Shown here: positions 31,689-44,071 of the stretch, piece by piece
Layout: each line of letters starts with the position of its first letter
Position numbering within the stretch: the stretch's first letter is position 1
Assembly (NCBI RefSeq): GCF_020379485.1
Contig: NC_063445.1
Span: 56,383,422 to 56,447,421, forward strand
From: Brassica napus
Lineage: Eukaryota > Streptophyta > Magnoliopsida > Brassicales > Brassicaceae
Direction: 5' to 3'
DNA: 64,000 bases
Translations under genes and position numbers: made by a program
The notes under the pieces: generated by a model
The model's database searches: none
What the model was told of the DNA's origin: nothing
What the model saw: only the letters and a program-made list of their open reading frames with translations

Positions 31689-34600
31689 TTAGGTCCTCAC
31701 ATATAGGACAGCTTCATAGAACAGAATCTCTGGCCGAATCTTCCTTTCTCCACAGAATCTAACCACACTCTTCCAGCTACCAACAACCTACGCCATTCCC
31801 ACACATATATTCCAACAATTCAACACAAGGAAGACAAAATCAACCGTTTATGTCGTACCTCTCCTGCTAAAGACTCACGTCTGAGATTGACCCACCTGTT
31901 CTTTTCATAAACCATGCAGATGTGTTCTTCGTCTTCTTCACCATAACCAACCTGCATTCACATCCCTTATATCAGAGACTATTACAGAGAAACACAGAAG
32001 AACAATAGGACAAGTTTTTTTTTTTTTTAACCATAGACACAAGACGGTAGTTAGTGTTTGGTTCTAAGCCTTCGTACAGCCTGCTGATATCTATCTCCCA
32101 CTCCAGAGCTTTTGTTGTTTCAGAAATTTCCTTTTCAGTTTCACTCTTCTCCCATTCTAACACTACAAAACACCAACGTTATTTTATTATAACCATAGCC
32201 AATGAAATAAGTATATGAGATCATAATCATGGTTTTCAAAAACTTACCGATTATGAAGATAGGTGGGCATCTACTTATAACGTGATGAACACAATTTGAC
32301 GTTCCACAGCCTCCAGTTTTAATGTCACATAACATTTTATAATTCATGCGGGTCACCTTGAGGACATCCACAAACTTTATATCCCCAAAAGCACACTGCA
32401 TATATGAAAAGCACATAACAGCTTTATAAAGGGGAAGTACCAGTTTCTCTAAGGAAAGGCAAGAAGCCAAATTAATGAAAACATACCTTAACGTTTCTGA
32501 TTGAATCTGAAGCTACAACAATGCCGTAAGAACTCTGCTCTGGATAATTTGGCTTCCTTCCGCATTTTCTACAACTCATTCTTTCATTTTCCTCCAACGT
32601 GAAAAGGCGAGTCACCAAGCTTTCTCTTTCTGAATTTTTCCAGCAATGCCAAGACTCAAGGATGGTTACAAGTACCTCAGCAGCACCACTCGACTGAAAA
32701 TATACATTACCTTTAGTTAAGCTTATTAAAATATAAAAATAGAATATGATGCTTCGAAGCTAATATTATTCACACGAACCATGCAATTAACTGCTTCTAA
32801 GGACACGAGTAAGTCTCTCAAGATGAGACTGTAGACTCCCTCAGTTTTTATTTCCTCTGACACAGCCGCAGTGAATAAAATTTGTAGCGCACATAGAACT
32901 TGTTCTTCTAGGTTGTCATGAACTGGTTGCTTATTGTAATTTAGAACTTGTTTTTTAAGAACGTTTATGCTCAGAAGGGCCTGCAATACCAACACTTTTT
33001 TTGAACTTATCAAAGAAAATATGGAATGAGCTGAATCAGAAGACCACAGTTAACGTATACTGGTTTACCTTTAGCGTCGTGTCAAGAGCTGAATTGTATC
33101 TCGCTGTAGCTCCTTCAAGGACTGGCTCCAAAATTTTCGACAGTGAATCTTCTCCAGCCATGTTTTTCATATCTTGAAGGTGGTGAATAAAGAAATAAGA
33201 ATTATGAGCGCATAACAAAACAAAACAAATTCAAATTATTCGTCAATTGAGAAAGATCTTTTTACCATCACGGTCAACTGTAGTAGCTTCCACTCGACCT
33301 CTTTCCGGTTCCATAGAATCTTCTTCCGGTTCAAGTTTGACAGAAGATTCACTGGATATGTAAGAACAAGTATGGCTCAGAGAAAACAAGAAAACAATTC
33401 ATCAAACACGCAAAAAAGGATTGTTGAGGTACTTACTGTTCAATAGTCTTATCAACAGGACTAGCCATGCTCGTTGAAGTTATCGGCTGCGCCACGAAGC
33501 CCATTCATTCTTAGAGCTTATTAACCGAAAAGTCAGAGAAGCAAATAGAGAAATTTAGAACTACAAATACATTAATGCTTTTATCTTTTTTCGTCTTTTT
33601 GGCCTGTGACTTCTTCTTCCCTTCTGCTGCATCTGACTTGACTTTGGGTTCCATAATCACAATTTCATTCTACATGAAAACATATAAGAAAACAATTCAA
33701 ATACCAAATCAGCCGGAAAAATGAAAGCTCTCTGTGTATAAATAAAGTTTCAAACCAACCAGCAAGAAAGGTTTCAGTGTGAATTTATATAAGAAGGTAA
33801 AGGGATATGGAATGAGATAAATCAGAAGATGACAGTTTAGGTACTGAATCTTGTTACTTTTTTGTTTGGTCACTGCTTTACCTTAAGCGTCATGTCAAGT
33901 GATGACTCCAAATGTCCGGACAGTGAACCTTCTTCAGGCATGTTTTGCATATCTTGAAACATCAATATTAATAAGAAGGATGAATCTTAAAAAAAAAAAA
34001 AAGTTCAGATTAATCGTCACTTGAGAAGCTCTTTTTACCATCAGTGTTAACTTTAGTAGCTCCCTCTTGAATGTCATTGGTGGATGAAATTTCCAATGGA
34101 CCCTTTTCAGTTCCAAGAGTATCTTCTGGTTCCATTGTGATGGAATCTTCTTCCATCGTTTTTGGTGATTGAGATGTACCTCCCGGTTCATGGTCGATTG
34201 AAGGTTTTCTGCACATGTAAGAACAATTCATCAAACACGAAAAAAAAAGACTCTTGAGGTACCATGTAAGTAAACGTATTTCCCCTCGAATGTTTCTTTG
34301 TATTTACTTGTGTTTAAATAGCAAAGCTGTCACAAGATATTGGTAATTAATCTAACACTTACTGTTCAACGGGACTAGCCATGCTCGTTGAAGTTATCTG
34401 TTGCACAATGAAGCCCATTCATTCTTAGAACAGATGAACGGAATAGTCAGAGAAGCAAACAGAGAATTTAAGAGTTTAAAGACCTTAGTGCTTTTACTTG
34501 TCTTCTTTTTTTTTGCCTGTGACTTCTTCTCCTCTTTGAGTGACTTCCTCTCCTCTTCGAGTAAAAGATATGCTTCTGCTGCTTCTGACTTGGCTTTTGA

Positions 34601-36830
34601 TTCCATATTTAAAATCTCACTCTACATGAAAATCATATAAGAAACATCTCAAATGTCATATAAGATAGAAAATGAGAGCTATCTGTATATAATCAAAGTT
34701 TAAAACCAACCAGCAAGAAAGGTTTTAGCAGTTGAAGCATATAAGAGCGGTTGTCAAAAGCAGAAAGACTTGTGAGCTTGTCTAACAATCTAATCCTTGA
34801 ATTATCAATCAGCAATATCTTTGCATCGATCCGCAGAACCTGCAAGTTATATAGATACTTTCAGATGGACACTTTTATGTTATTATGAAAATATATTCAA
34901 ATCATGGATGAACCTTTTCTGTGACAGCCGATTTTAGAAGTTCTATGTACTTCAACACTATGTCATCTCTGAGACCTTTACCCTCACGTACACAACTCAT
35001 GCAATCTTCTAAATCAAATGTCGGATCCCATCCTCCCTCGAAAACATCTCTTACTGCACACAAGAACAATCTTGCAGTGAGGGAATTTTTTTCTTTTGGG
35101 ACTCTCTCTTCACATCTATCACAGAGAAGAGATGCATAGCTCTTCTTCCTTCGATCGTCCTGAGCATTCTCTCTTCTTTTATCTTCAAGCATACACAAGT
35201 TCTCCACGAAAGTAAGAGCTGCTTCATACTCCAAGACGTGCTCTTTCATTACATACTTGGTTCTCAATGCTTTACATGTGTACTGAACAGCTCTCAAAAC
35301 AGCCACCCAGGTCTCAAGATTGTGTTCCCTGATAGGTTTTGGAAAGCTTTTATCCACTGAAGAGGAGTCACCTAACCAGGATATCATATCATCTCCCTGA
35401 GCCTGTGCCTTGGCGTAGTGAACATCAGGATTTTCAATGAATTTGATTTTCCCATCATCAACACAACCATCAAATGGAGCAGCACTATTGCTTTTCAACA
35501 GTCTTTTATCCAGGAGCATCAACGAAAACTGCTCGTCAAGTTCAACACTTTCTTTAATTCGAATACGATCCAACACACTGTCCACTGCTCTGCAAACTTG
35601 TTCTGTACCATCATGCCTTTCACACTTGATAGTTCCTAGAAAGGCTCTGATCTGACTGAGCTCATAACGTTCCAGAAAACAAATGCTCTGTGGCGTTTCC
35701 ACTATGTGACAGTCGTTAATACTCTCTTCCGAAACCTCGAGTTTCCTAAGATGCTTAACCGGAAAACGCATCACCCAGTCTCTAATACTGCAGGAGAGAA
35801 TCTGATGCTCATAGAGCGACACAAGGAGTAGCTTAACTTCCTTGAGCAAACCACTCCGGTTTTCATCCTCGACCAAAGGCCATTGGTTTGACCACCCCTT
35901 CTTCCTAGCTTCCGTTGTAAACGCTTTCACATCTTCAAGCTGAGTTTTGATCATCTCAACAGCAGCTACTGTATCCACCGCATCCCAACCTCCACCCTTA
36001 ATCTTATGACCCCAGTTTTTCCCTATCCTCACAACCACATCCTTCTCCAACTCAGGCTTAAAATCTGCACCATGCTGTTGCTCAAAATGAGCCTTACACT
36101 CTTCAGCTTTAGAGAAATCCGCTAAACATATAGTTCGACACACCCATGTAGTCCATCTCTTGTGTTCCTTAGCATAAGCGAGAACTTTCTCCAAAGCCTT
36201 TAGTGACCCCTCGCTGCTATGTACAAAGCCTCTAAGCTTCTCAATGCTTACTTTCATCAACTCCCTCTTGATCTTAACATCCAAACCAATCCAAAACAAC
36301 CTCAGTCCTTTGTTAACAGGCTCTGGACTTCTCTTTGTCTCAACAAACTTCGCCTCATCGGTTCTAATAGTCTCAGTCTTGCACTCAAGGATCCTCAACT
36401 CTGCATCTTTGATCATAAACTCCAGTTTTTTCCTCCTTTCCTCTTCTAGGCCTCGAGAAACATATAAACTCTGTTTCCCTATGCGAACACACTCCTTGTA
36501 GTACATCACCGATCCAAGGTGTTGACCTAGTTGGTGGAGCCTTTCTGCGCAGAGCCGCGAGAGGTTTGCTTGTTCGGCAAGGCATGACACTGAAGCCAAA
36601 AGGTACGTGAACGCCAAGTTAGGGTTTTTCGTTGCTTCTCGTGATAGCTTCGAGAAGATTGTAGCTTGTTCGTTGTGAAGAAGCGATGAGCCTTCTTCTT
36701 GTGCGTAGAATAGTAACAGATCTTCGAGTATCTCCAGGGCCTTGGTGTGGTCTCCTTTAGCGATTAGCTCTTTGGCGTCGCGGAAGAGCTCTGCGCCTTC
36801 TTCGTCGTCTCTAAAGAGAGAAGACTCCAT
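31689..36830 (-). CDS. DUF627/DUF629 ubiquitin-hydrolase-related protein
   Basis: This is a member of the plant 'ubiquitin carboxyl-terminal hydrolase-related' family. Exon 1 (36830-34914, 639 codons) carries DUF627 near residues 10-110 (GDHTKALEILEDLL, CAERLHQLGQHLGSVMYYKE) and DUF629 after about residue 180 (WTTWVCRTICLADFS, RIGKNWGHKIKGGGWDAVD). Smaller exons follow: 34839-34711, 34621-34484 (a Lys/Glu coiled-coil-like segment), then linker exons present in two tandem sets. After these come C-terminal exons resembling a peptidase C19 tail, with a residual zinc pair MSCRKCGRKPN near 32560 and CGERKIRPEILFYEA at the end. The catalytic Cys box (N..CFLN type) and a proper His box were not found, so I infer a non-catalytic protein. 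Exon limits past 34484 are provisional. Confidence 0.75.
33080..34760 (-). repeat. In-frame exon-block duplication inside the DUF629 gene
   Basis: Block 1 (about 34760-33867) and block 2 (about 33790-33080) repeat the same series. Each has the end of one exon (AAACCTTTCTTGCTG), a Lys-rich exon (KKKSQAKK...K), an exon with ITSTSMASPV, an acidic exon (MEPE...), and an exon beginning MQNMPEEGSLS in block 1 or MKNMAGEDSLS in block 2. Splice phases look compatible, so both sets could be kept in one mRNA. Confidence 0.65.
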
Positions 36831-36956
36831 TAGTCAACGATTCTCAAGAGGCTTTCTTTCGGTTTCTTGCTCTCCAAGTTTTGTTTTTTTTTTGCTTTTT
36901 CAGAGAGAGAAAGGCGGGAAAATCAACGAACGTAACAGCAAGGAAGAGAAGACGGT

Positions 36957-37142
36957 GGCTTCTATCACGTGAGAGCCACGTGACAAGGCGTGGGGGGAAA
37001 AAACAACATTTTGAGCGTTGGCATTGGGGAATTGTATGGAACACCTTGTGCGCATTAACCATTTGAGATGAATAGATCAAAACTAGTGTGAAGCGTTGAA
37101 ACAATGGTCAAGCTTCTATCACGTGAGAGGCACGTGACAAGG

Positions 37143-37177
<35 letters not shown>

Positions 37178-37430
37178 AGAACAACATTTTGAGCGTTGCC
37201 ATTGGGGGAATTGTATCGAACACTTTGTGTGCATTTACCCGTTTGGGATAAATAATTCGAAACTAGTGTGAAGCTTCGAACGATCGTCATGCTTCTATCA
37301 CGTGAGAGGCACGTGACAAGGCGGGGGGGGGAGGAAGAACATTTTGAGCGTTGCCAATTGGGGAATTGTATCGAACACTTTGTGGGATAAATAGACCAAA
37401 ACTAGTGTGAAGTTTCGGACAATGTTCGTC
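36957..37430. repeat. Triplicated promoter cassette with paired G-boxes
   Basis: Three tandem units of about 130-180 bp lie upstream of the DUF629 gene. Each has TCTATCACGTGAGAG, a second CACGTG, a G-rich tract, then ACATTTTGAGCGTTG and GGGAATTGTAT. In every unit the two CACGTG sites are five bases apart: 36966-36971/36977-36982, 37120-37125/37131-37136 and 37299-37304/37310-37315. That gives an 11-bp period, about one helical turn. G-boxes bind bZIP and bHLH factors. Confidence 0.75.
37144..37176 (+). repeat. 33-nt uninterrupted G run
   Basis: The second promoter unit contains 33 consecutive G, where the first has six and the third nine or so. The tract could fold as a G-quadruplex and is a likely site of length variation or of assembly error. 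Confidence 0.9.
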
Positions 37431-37852
37431 TTCATGACTGTGATGAACAAAGTGTGTATACGCAAACACTAAATCAAGCAGCGTGAGTCTATTAAAGGTG
37501 GTGGAGAAAAGCCTAATCTTCAAAAATTGAAAGATACGGGGCAAAGAAATAATATTTTGAAACATTTGGGGACCAAAAAATAATGTTTAAAAGTTTTATT
37601 AACCTTTCATTATATACCACAAACTAGAATATTACTGATTTTTAGCCTATTTTATCCATAGACTTTACAAGTATTATCTTAAACCAGCTACATTGTTGGT
37701 TATATTATTTTATTATGTCATTAGTTGCAGGTTAAGGAGTTTGGTGTTTCTTGAGAAAATCAAGTTGCCCATGGCTAACAACTTGATTCTAGATTATACT
37801 TCTAATTAGGTTGCATCAACATATCCCATATCTATACACTTGTTAGGCCATC

Positions 37853-40350
37853 ATGGATCAGGCAGCTCTTCATAAAACAAAATCTCTGGCCGAACCTTCC
37901 TTTCTCCACAGAATCTGACCACATTCTTCCAGTTGTTGCCAACAACCTATGCAATTACAGATGTTTACAACGTCTGTATTTAACTTCACAATTCTACTCA
38001 AGAAAGCGAAAATTATCTTACCTCTCCTGCTAAAGACTCACGTCTGAGATTGACCCACCGGCTCTTTTCATAAGCCATGCATATGTGTTCTCTTTCTTCT
38101 TCACCATATCCAACCTGCATTCACATCCCATATATATACTGAGCATGTAACAGAGAGATACATAAGAAAGAAATAGAACAAGCATTTGTGACTCTGTTTC
38201 AGTTTTTTTTTTTTTTTAATTCTTACCATAGACACAAGCCGGTAGTTAGTGTTTTGTTCTAAGCCTTTGTACAGCCTGCTGATATCTATCTCCCACTCTA
38301 GAGCCTTTGTTGTTTCAAAAATTTCCTTTTCTGTTTCACTCTTCTCCCATTCTAATACTAATGTTGCAAACCCCACATAACACCAACGTTATTTAATCAT
38401 AAGCATAGTAAATGAAACGGACGCATAAGATCACATTCATGGTTCTCAAAACTTACCGATTATGAAGATAGATGGGCATCTACTTATAACATGATGAACA
38501 AAATTTGTCGTTCCACAGCCTCCAGATTTAATGTCGCATCTACTTTTAGTTAAGCTTCTTAAAACATAAAAAAAAAACAATATGATGCTTAGAAGCTTAT
38601 ATTATTCACACGAACCATGGACTTAGCTTCTTCTAGGGAAGCAAGTAAGTCTCTCAAGATGAAACAGTAGACTCCCTCAGTTTTTATTTCCCCTGACACA
38701 ACAGCACTAAATAAATTTTGTAGCTCACAAGGAACTTGTTCTTCCAGGTTGCCGTGAAATGGTTGCTTATTGTACTTTATATCTTCTTTAAGAACGTTTA
38801 TGTTCATGAGGGCCTGCAATTTCAATTTATCAAAGAGAATAAGGTCTTTACATATGGAGCGAACATGGTCTTTTTTGTTTGGTAACTGCTTTACCTTTAC
38901 CGTCATGTCAAGAGCTGAATTATATCTAGCTGCACCTTCTCCAAGTGCTGACTCCAAGTTTCCTGACACTGAATCTTTTCCAGGCATGCGCAAATGAAAG
39001 AAATAAGAATTATGCATCCCAATACAACACATTCAAATTATATTCGTCAATTGAGAAGCTCTTTTACCACCATGGTTAACTTTAGTAGCTTCCTCCTGAA
39101 TGTCAGCGTTGGATGAAATTTCCAATCGTCCCTTTTCACTTGCAATAGTATCTTCAAGGTTGACAGAAGGTGTGCTGGACATGTACGAACACGTTTTGCT
39201 CAGAGGAAACCCGGAAACAATTCATCAAACACGCAATAAAGACTCATGAGGTGCTTACCGTTCAACATTCTTATCAACGGGACTAGACATGCTCGTTGAA
39301 GTTCTCTGTTACGCCATGAAGACCATTCATTCTTACAAACCATTTACTGAAAAGTAAGGGAAGCAAATAGTGAATTTAAAACTTCAAAGACCTTAATGCT
39401 TTTAGTTTTTTTCGTCTTTTTTCTCTGTGACTTCTCCTCTTTGAGTGACTTCTTCTCCTCGTTCACTAAAATATCAGCTTCTACTGCATCTAACTTGACT
39501 TTTGATTCCATACTTACAATTTCATTCTACATGAGAAAAGACATGAAAGGATATAAGAAACAGTTCAAATACCAAATCAGACGGAAAATGAAACCAAAGT
39601 TTCAAACCAACCAACCAGCAAGAAAGGTTTCAGCAGCTGAAGCGTATAAGAGCGGTTGTCAAAAACAGAAAGCCGTATGAGTTTGTCTAACAATCTAATC
39701 CTTGAATTATCAATCAGCAATATCTTTGCATCGATTAGCAGAACCTGCAAGGCATGAAGATAATTTTAGATCAACAGTTTTATATTATTCTGCTGTTAAT
39801 GAATACTATACTCATGAACGAACCTTTTGGATAAGTTTTATGGACTTCAATACTATATCATTGCTTGAGTAACTTGATTTCCTTGAGTAACTTACTCCGC
39901 TCTTCAACCGCAGCTAAAGGCCATTCGTTGGACCACCCCTTCTTCCTAGACTTAGATGTAAAAGCCTTCACGTACGCGAGCTGAGTTTTGATCATTCCAA
40001 CAGCAGCAACTGCATCCACTGGTTCCCACACCCCAACCAGTATCTTATGACCCCAGGTCTTCCCTATCCTCTTGACCATATCCTTTTCCGAATGAGGTTT
40101 AAAATCAGCAGCATGCTCTTGTTCACCTTCATAAGCTTTGCAATGCTCACCTTCATAAAATCCCTTTTGATCTTAACATCCAAACCAACCCAAAACGACT
40201 TCAATCCTCTAACCCTATCCTCACACGGGTCTAGACTTTTCTTTGACTCCCAAACTCTCAGCTCGCAGTGTCTCACTTGGTGTGATCGCCGTCAGCGTAG
40301 CGTATAACCTTTCGGCAGAGCTTCTTTACCTCGACATCATCCAATTCCAT
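37853..40350 (-). pseudogene. Decayed tandem copy of the DUF627/DUF629 gene
   Basis: The copy starts at 40350 with a frame that keeps GDHTK of DUF627 and then a stop. It continues after a deletion with LKSFWVGLDVKIKRDFMKVS and GKTWGHKILVGVWEPVDAVA (about 40230-39860). Most of DUF629 is missing: sequence jumps from LLKEIKLL to the last part of the large exon. Linker exons (about 39530-38900) and C-terminal exons follow, ending CGERKVRPEILFYEELPDP and a stop at 37853. The exon with the cysteine pair is deleted around 38540. The same flank (GAAAGATA.GGGGCAAA) lies beyond both genes, showing a tandem duplication that included the promoter. It cannot make a normal product. Confidence 0.82.
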
Positions 40351-40477
40351 TTCTACAAGATTCTTGCGGGCTTTCTTGACTCTCAAGTTATCTTATTTCT
40401 TCAGAGAGAGAGAGAAACGGCGGGAAAAGAAAAAGGAATGTAGTAACAGCAAACGTGGTCAAGAGGCTGGCTTTTAT

Positions 40478-40494
40478 CACGTGAGCGCCACGTG
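40478..40494. promoter_or_regulatory. Paired G-boxes before the decayed copy
   Basis: CACGTG-AGCGC-CACGTG has the same five-base spacing as in the triplicated cassette of the neighbouring gene. It shows that the spacing predates the gene duplication. Confidence 0.7.
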
Positions 40495-40870
40495 ACATTG
40501 TTTTGTGTTGGGATATAAAAAAAAAAAAACACATACACCAGAAGGGGGAATTTTGTCGAACACCTCGTGTGCGTTTCCCGTTTGGAATAAACAATAATAT
40601 AAATAAATACGAAACTTGTGTGAAATCTTCGAATTTGGCTTGAAAAGATTCGTAGAAAATGTTTCAGCCATTGAAAACGAAAACACAAGATATTCGATCA
40701 AAGAAATTTTCAAATATTATAGAAGAAGATAGAAGACGGATGATATGTACTAATGTATAAATTTGAAAGATATTGGGGGCAAAACTAATTATTTGAAACA
40801 TTGGGGACTACACCCGAATAACCACATTAAAGTAATGGGCTAAGATTAAAAACATGGGGGCCCAATTTAA

Positions 40871-42355
40871 ATTCCGACGTTTCTTAAAGGTTTGTTATCG
40901 ACATGACACGTTGTATGTATGTTATGTTTTAAGAAATATCATTTAATAGCTTTTCTTTTCAAAAATTACCACAAATGGAGAAAAATTCCTAAATAACTTT
41001 TAATAAAATGTAAAAAAAAGATAAATATTTATATATTTAAATTTAGGACAATTCTCTCAAATAGCTCTTTTAAGTTTTTGTCACGAAAATAGCCTTCAAA
41101 AAATTAAAATGACCAAAATATCCCTTTTTATTTTTAAATTTTTAATATTTAGTTTTTATTTTTAAAAATTTGAGCACATCCAAAACCCCACCTCTAAACT
41201 CTAAATCATGAATCTTAGATTAGTTAAACCTAAGAGTATAAATATATATTTACCCTTTAATAAAACTTCTTTTTTTGTCATCTTTTTTTGGGAGTCTACT
41301 TTTATGAAAATAAATTTAAAATGATTTTTTTAAAAGAATTTCTCTTAAATTTATGGTTTAGTATTTAAAGGATGAAATTAAATTTAGAGTTTAATATATA
41401 AGGTAATTAAGTATTGAGTTTACTGATTTATAAATGTTATTTTGAAGATTTTTTAAGTACTATTTTTGTGATAAAAATTTAAAAATATTTGCTAGGTTTA
41501 TCCCTTTTTGTTTGCTTAAAAAAATAACATTGTATGTATGCTATGTTGCAGAGGTACGACAACTTATTCGAACGCGATGCAAAAGAGGAAGCTTTTATCT
41601 CCGGTCAAAGTTTCTTAGAGCTAAATAATGCTTAGAGGCTGCTTGCCACAAGAAACCGGAAGGAATCACAACCAGCGCTTGAACAAACTATAACAATGTA
41701 GTAAACAAATATGTGTTAAGTGTCGTGATGTCTCTAAGTTTTGGGCCTAGAAGTTTCTAAAAATTGAATGGAGAGATGTTGTACGGCCGCAAAGATTGAA
41801 ATCAGTAACAAGGTTGGTGAGGCCGGCGGTTCGCACCGGCACCGACTCACCGGCCCCTTGTTAAAAAGTCTAAACCTGTTTTTTTTATTTTATTATATTG
41901 ACTTTTCCTACTTCTTAGGTATGCTCGTTGAATTCTAGTCTGTCGACTTGAGATTTTCAAAGTGTCTATTTCATTTATTACCAACCAAAATCGGACGCAG
42001 ATAAGACATTTGGTGTTTTGTCTTGTTAATTCTTTTGTATTATTCATTAGACAACTTGTGATAAAGTAGACAATTCAAAGTACTTGGTACAAAGTATCAC
42101 ATCAGAAATTGAAAAATATTTTAATTGATATTCTATCAGTTTCAAATTAGATATTATTTTTCATAACAAATTAAAAACAAGTTTAACGTTTGATTTCATT
42201 TACTGTTAAAATTTCATAACATTTATTATTTTTAAAAAGTTTAATTAGAAGTAAAAGCGATAAAACTAATAAAAATTGAATTAAAATCATAAATTAACAC
42301 TTATTTTGTAATGAAAAGAAATTATTTTACAATGATACTTAATTTAAACAAAAAA
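40871..42355. other. AT-rich spacer left of the large Helitron
   Basis: No gene is seen. It includes a repeat at about 41042-41510, listed separately. Around 41810-41850 is a small palindromic GC-rich patch (GCCGGCGGTTCGCACCGGC). Confidence 0.4.
41042..41510. mobile_element. MITE of the 'AATTCTCTCAAATAG' family, copy 1
   Basis: It begins GGACAATTCTCTCAAATAGC, then TTTTTGTCACGAAAATAG. It ends with TATTTTTGTGATAAAAATTT and TTTGCTAGG, the two ends being partly inverted copies. A central part has CCTCTAAACTCTAAATC. A second member lies at 51653-51965. AT-rich with no ORF, so a nonautonomous DNA element. Confidence 0.5.
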
Positions 42356-42462
42356 TCTATCCTATACTAAAAGGGATATATGAGGAGTAGGGAGGCTGTC
42401 CACGTCCTCAATTAAATCAACCAATAGGAGACATTCGTTTTGCCACGTCATCAGTATTTGTC

Positions 42463-43296
42463 CTGAAGCTCGAGAAAGTCGGCGAAGGCACTTACGGGAA
42501 GGTTTACAGATCCAGAGAGAAAGCTACCGGAAAGACGCGTCTCCATGAAGACGAAGAAGGCGTTCTTTCCACCACTCTCCGCAATATCTCCATCTTACGC
42601 ATGCTCGCTTGCGATCCTCACATCGTCAGGTTCGGATTCCCTCTCTCACTCTCTCTATTGGAGTTGTGTTAGGGTTTCGTATATCATAGTGTTCGTTTCG
42701 TTAGATCTCGATTTCATATTGCTTGGTTGATTCGTTAGATTGGAGATGATTGATCTCAGTTAGGATTTTGGATGATCAATTAGGATTCTGGAGATGATTC
42801 GTAGAGTTGATAGATCTCAATTAGGATTCAGGATGATAAACCACTGCATCTCGATCCTCAGTATCTGTTAGTTTCATCTATTTACTTATCTGATTGTTGA
42901 TTTTCTTCAGGTTGATGGATGTTAAGCAAGGACTGAGCAAAGATGGCAAAACTGTGCTCTACCTGGTGTTCGAGTACATGGACACTGATGTCAAGAAGTA
43001 CATCAGAAGTTTCCGTCAAACCGGAGACAACATTCCTCCCCAAATCGTCAAGAGCTTGATGTACCAACTCTGCAAAGGAATCGCATTCTGCCATGGCCAC
43101 GGTGTGCTGCACAGGTATATAATGTTTACAAGTGAGAATGATTTAAGAGAGAAATCTTACTACTTTCTCTTGGTTTTGTTAACAGAGATCTTAAGCCTCA
43201 CAATCTCTTGATGGATCCCAAGACGATGAGGCTCAAGATTGCAGATCTTGGTTTAGCCAGAGCCTTCACTCTCCCTATGAAGAAGTATACCCATGA
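42463..43296 (+). pseudogene. Captured CDKB2-type kinase fragment with introns
   Basis: Three exons of a plant B2-type cyclin-dependent kinase remain: 42463-42629 ([20 protein letters not shown]), 42911-43114 ([20 protein letters not shown], ending [10 protein letters not shown]) and 43186-43296 ([31 protein letters not shown]). Introns have GT-AG ends, so the source was genomic DNA, not mRNA. The HRD and DLG sites are kept. The start codon is missing, the stretch holding the ATP-binding lysine is deleted (KATG runs straight into [10 protein letters not shown]), and the helix usually reading PPTTLRE is altered to STTLRN. The C-lobe after the activation loop is absent. It cannot make an active kinase. 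Confidence 0.88.
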
Positions 43297-43455
43297 GTTA
43301 ATAATCTCTGTTGATCTGTTTGAGCTCAATGTCATTGTATCTGGTTATAAACTGGTTACCTCCAAGGCGATTTTGATCTGTTTTTTTTTTTCAAATCTGT
43401 AGGTGGGTATTGAAGGCTAGAAGCTCTATATTCACACGAGAAAGGATAAAAGAAG

Positions 43456-43630
43456 GTTAAGTGGCAGAAATTCTCAGGAAAAGCACCAGGACTTACCTGG
43501 TATCAGGTGGAATTACTAAATCTTTTCAGAATTGAAAAGATATATTTGTCATTTAGATAGCAAGATGTGATCTAATGAACAATATTTGAAATATCTGTTG
43601 CAGGCATACTTTGATGCGCCGGGGTTTAGT
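43456..43630 (+). pseudogene. Probable beta-galactosidase exon-junction fragment
   Basis: A short frame reads VKWQKFSGKAPGLTWYQ, then an intron (about 43507-43603, ending CTGTTGCAG), then AYFDAPGF. The pattern LTWYK.YFDAP is typical of plant glycosyl hydrolase family 35 enzymes. Only about 24 codons remain, joined directly to the kinase fragment. The call rests on one motif across one intron. Confidence 0.5.
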
Positions 43631-44071
43631 AATTTAAGTTTTCTTTTTCCATCTGAAGAAGATTCTTTAACGAAACAAGGAAAATAAATTAGTACGTATT
43701 CCTCTTAGTATCACTAGACATGAAAATAAAAGTTTTGTGCTCACTTCACCACCACAGGTTAGTTTATATCTAACTTAGCACCAACATCTTATGCTCATTT
43801 GGTATTCCTCTTACTATCACTAGACATTATAGACTGCATACTGGGAAAGTTAACACTGAAACATCACATGAGTGGTGCTATATCTCATGTTCCAAGAGCT
43901 CCTGGAAACTGCAGCGTGGGCTTTCATCTTTCGTGTGTGGATCTTATCATGATGAAAAAGCTGTTGGCATTGTAAGGTAATCTATGATGAAATTGGTTTC
44001 ATACATGATTTAGGTATGCTCACAAAAAAAATCAGTTCACCTAACCAGTCGTCTCTCTCTTTGATGACAAG

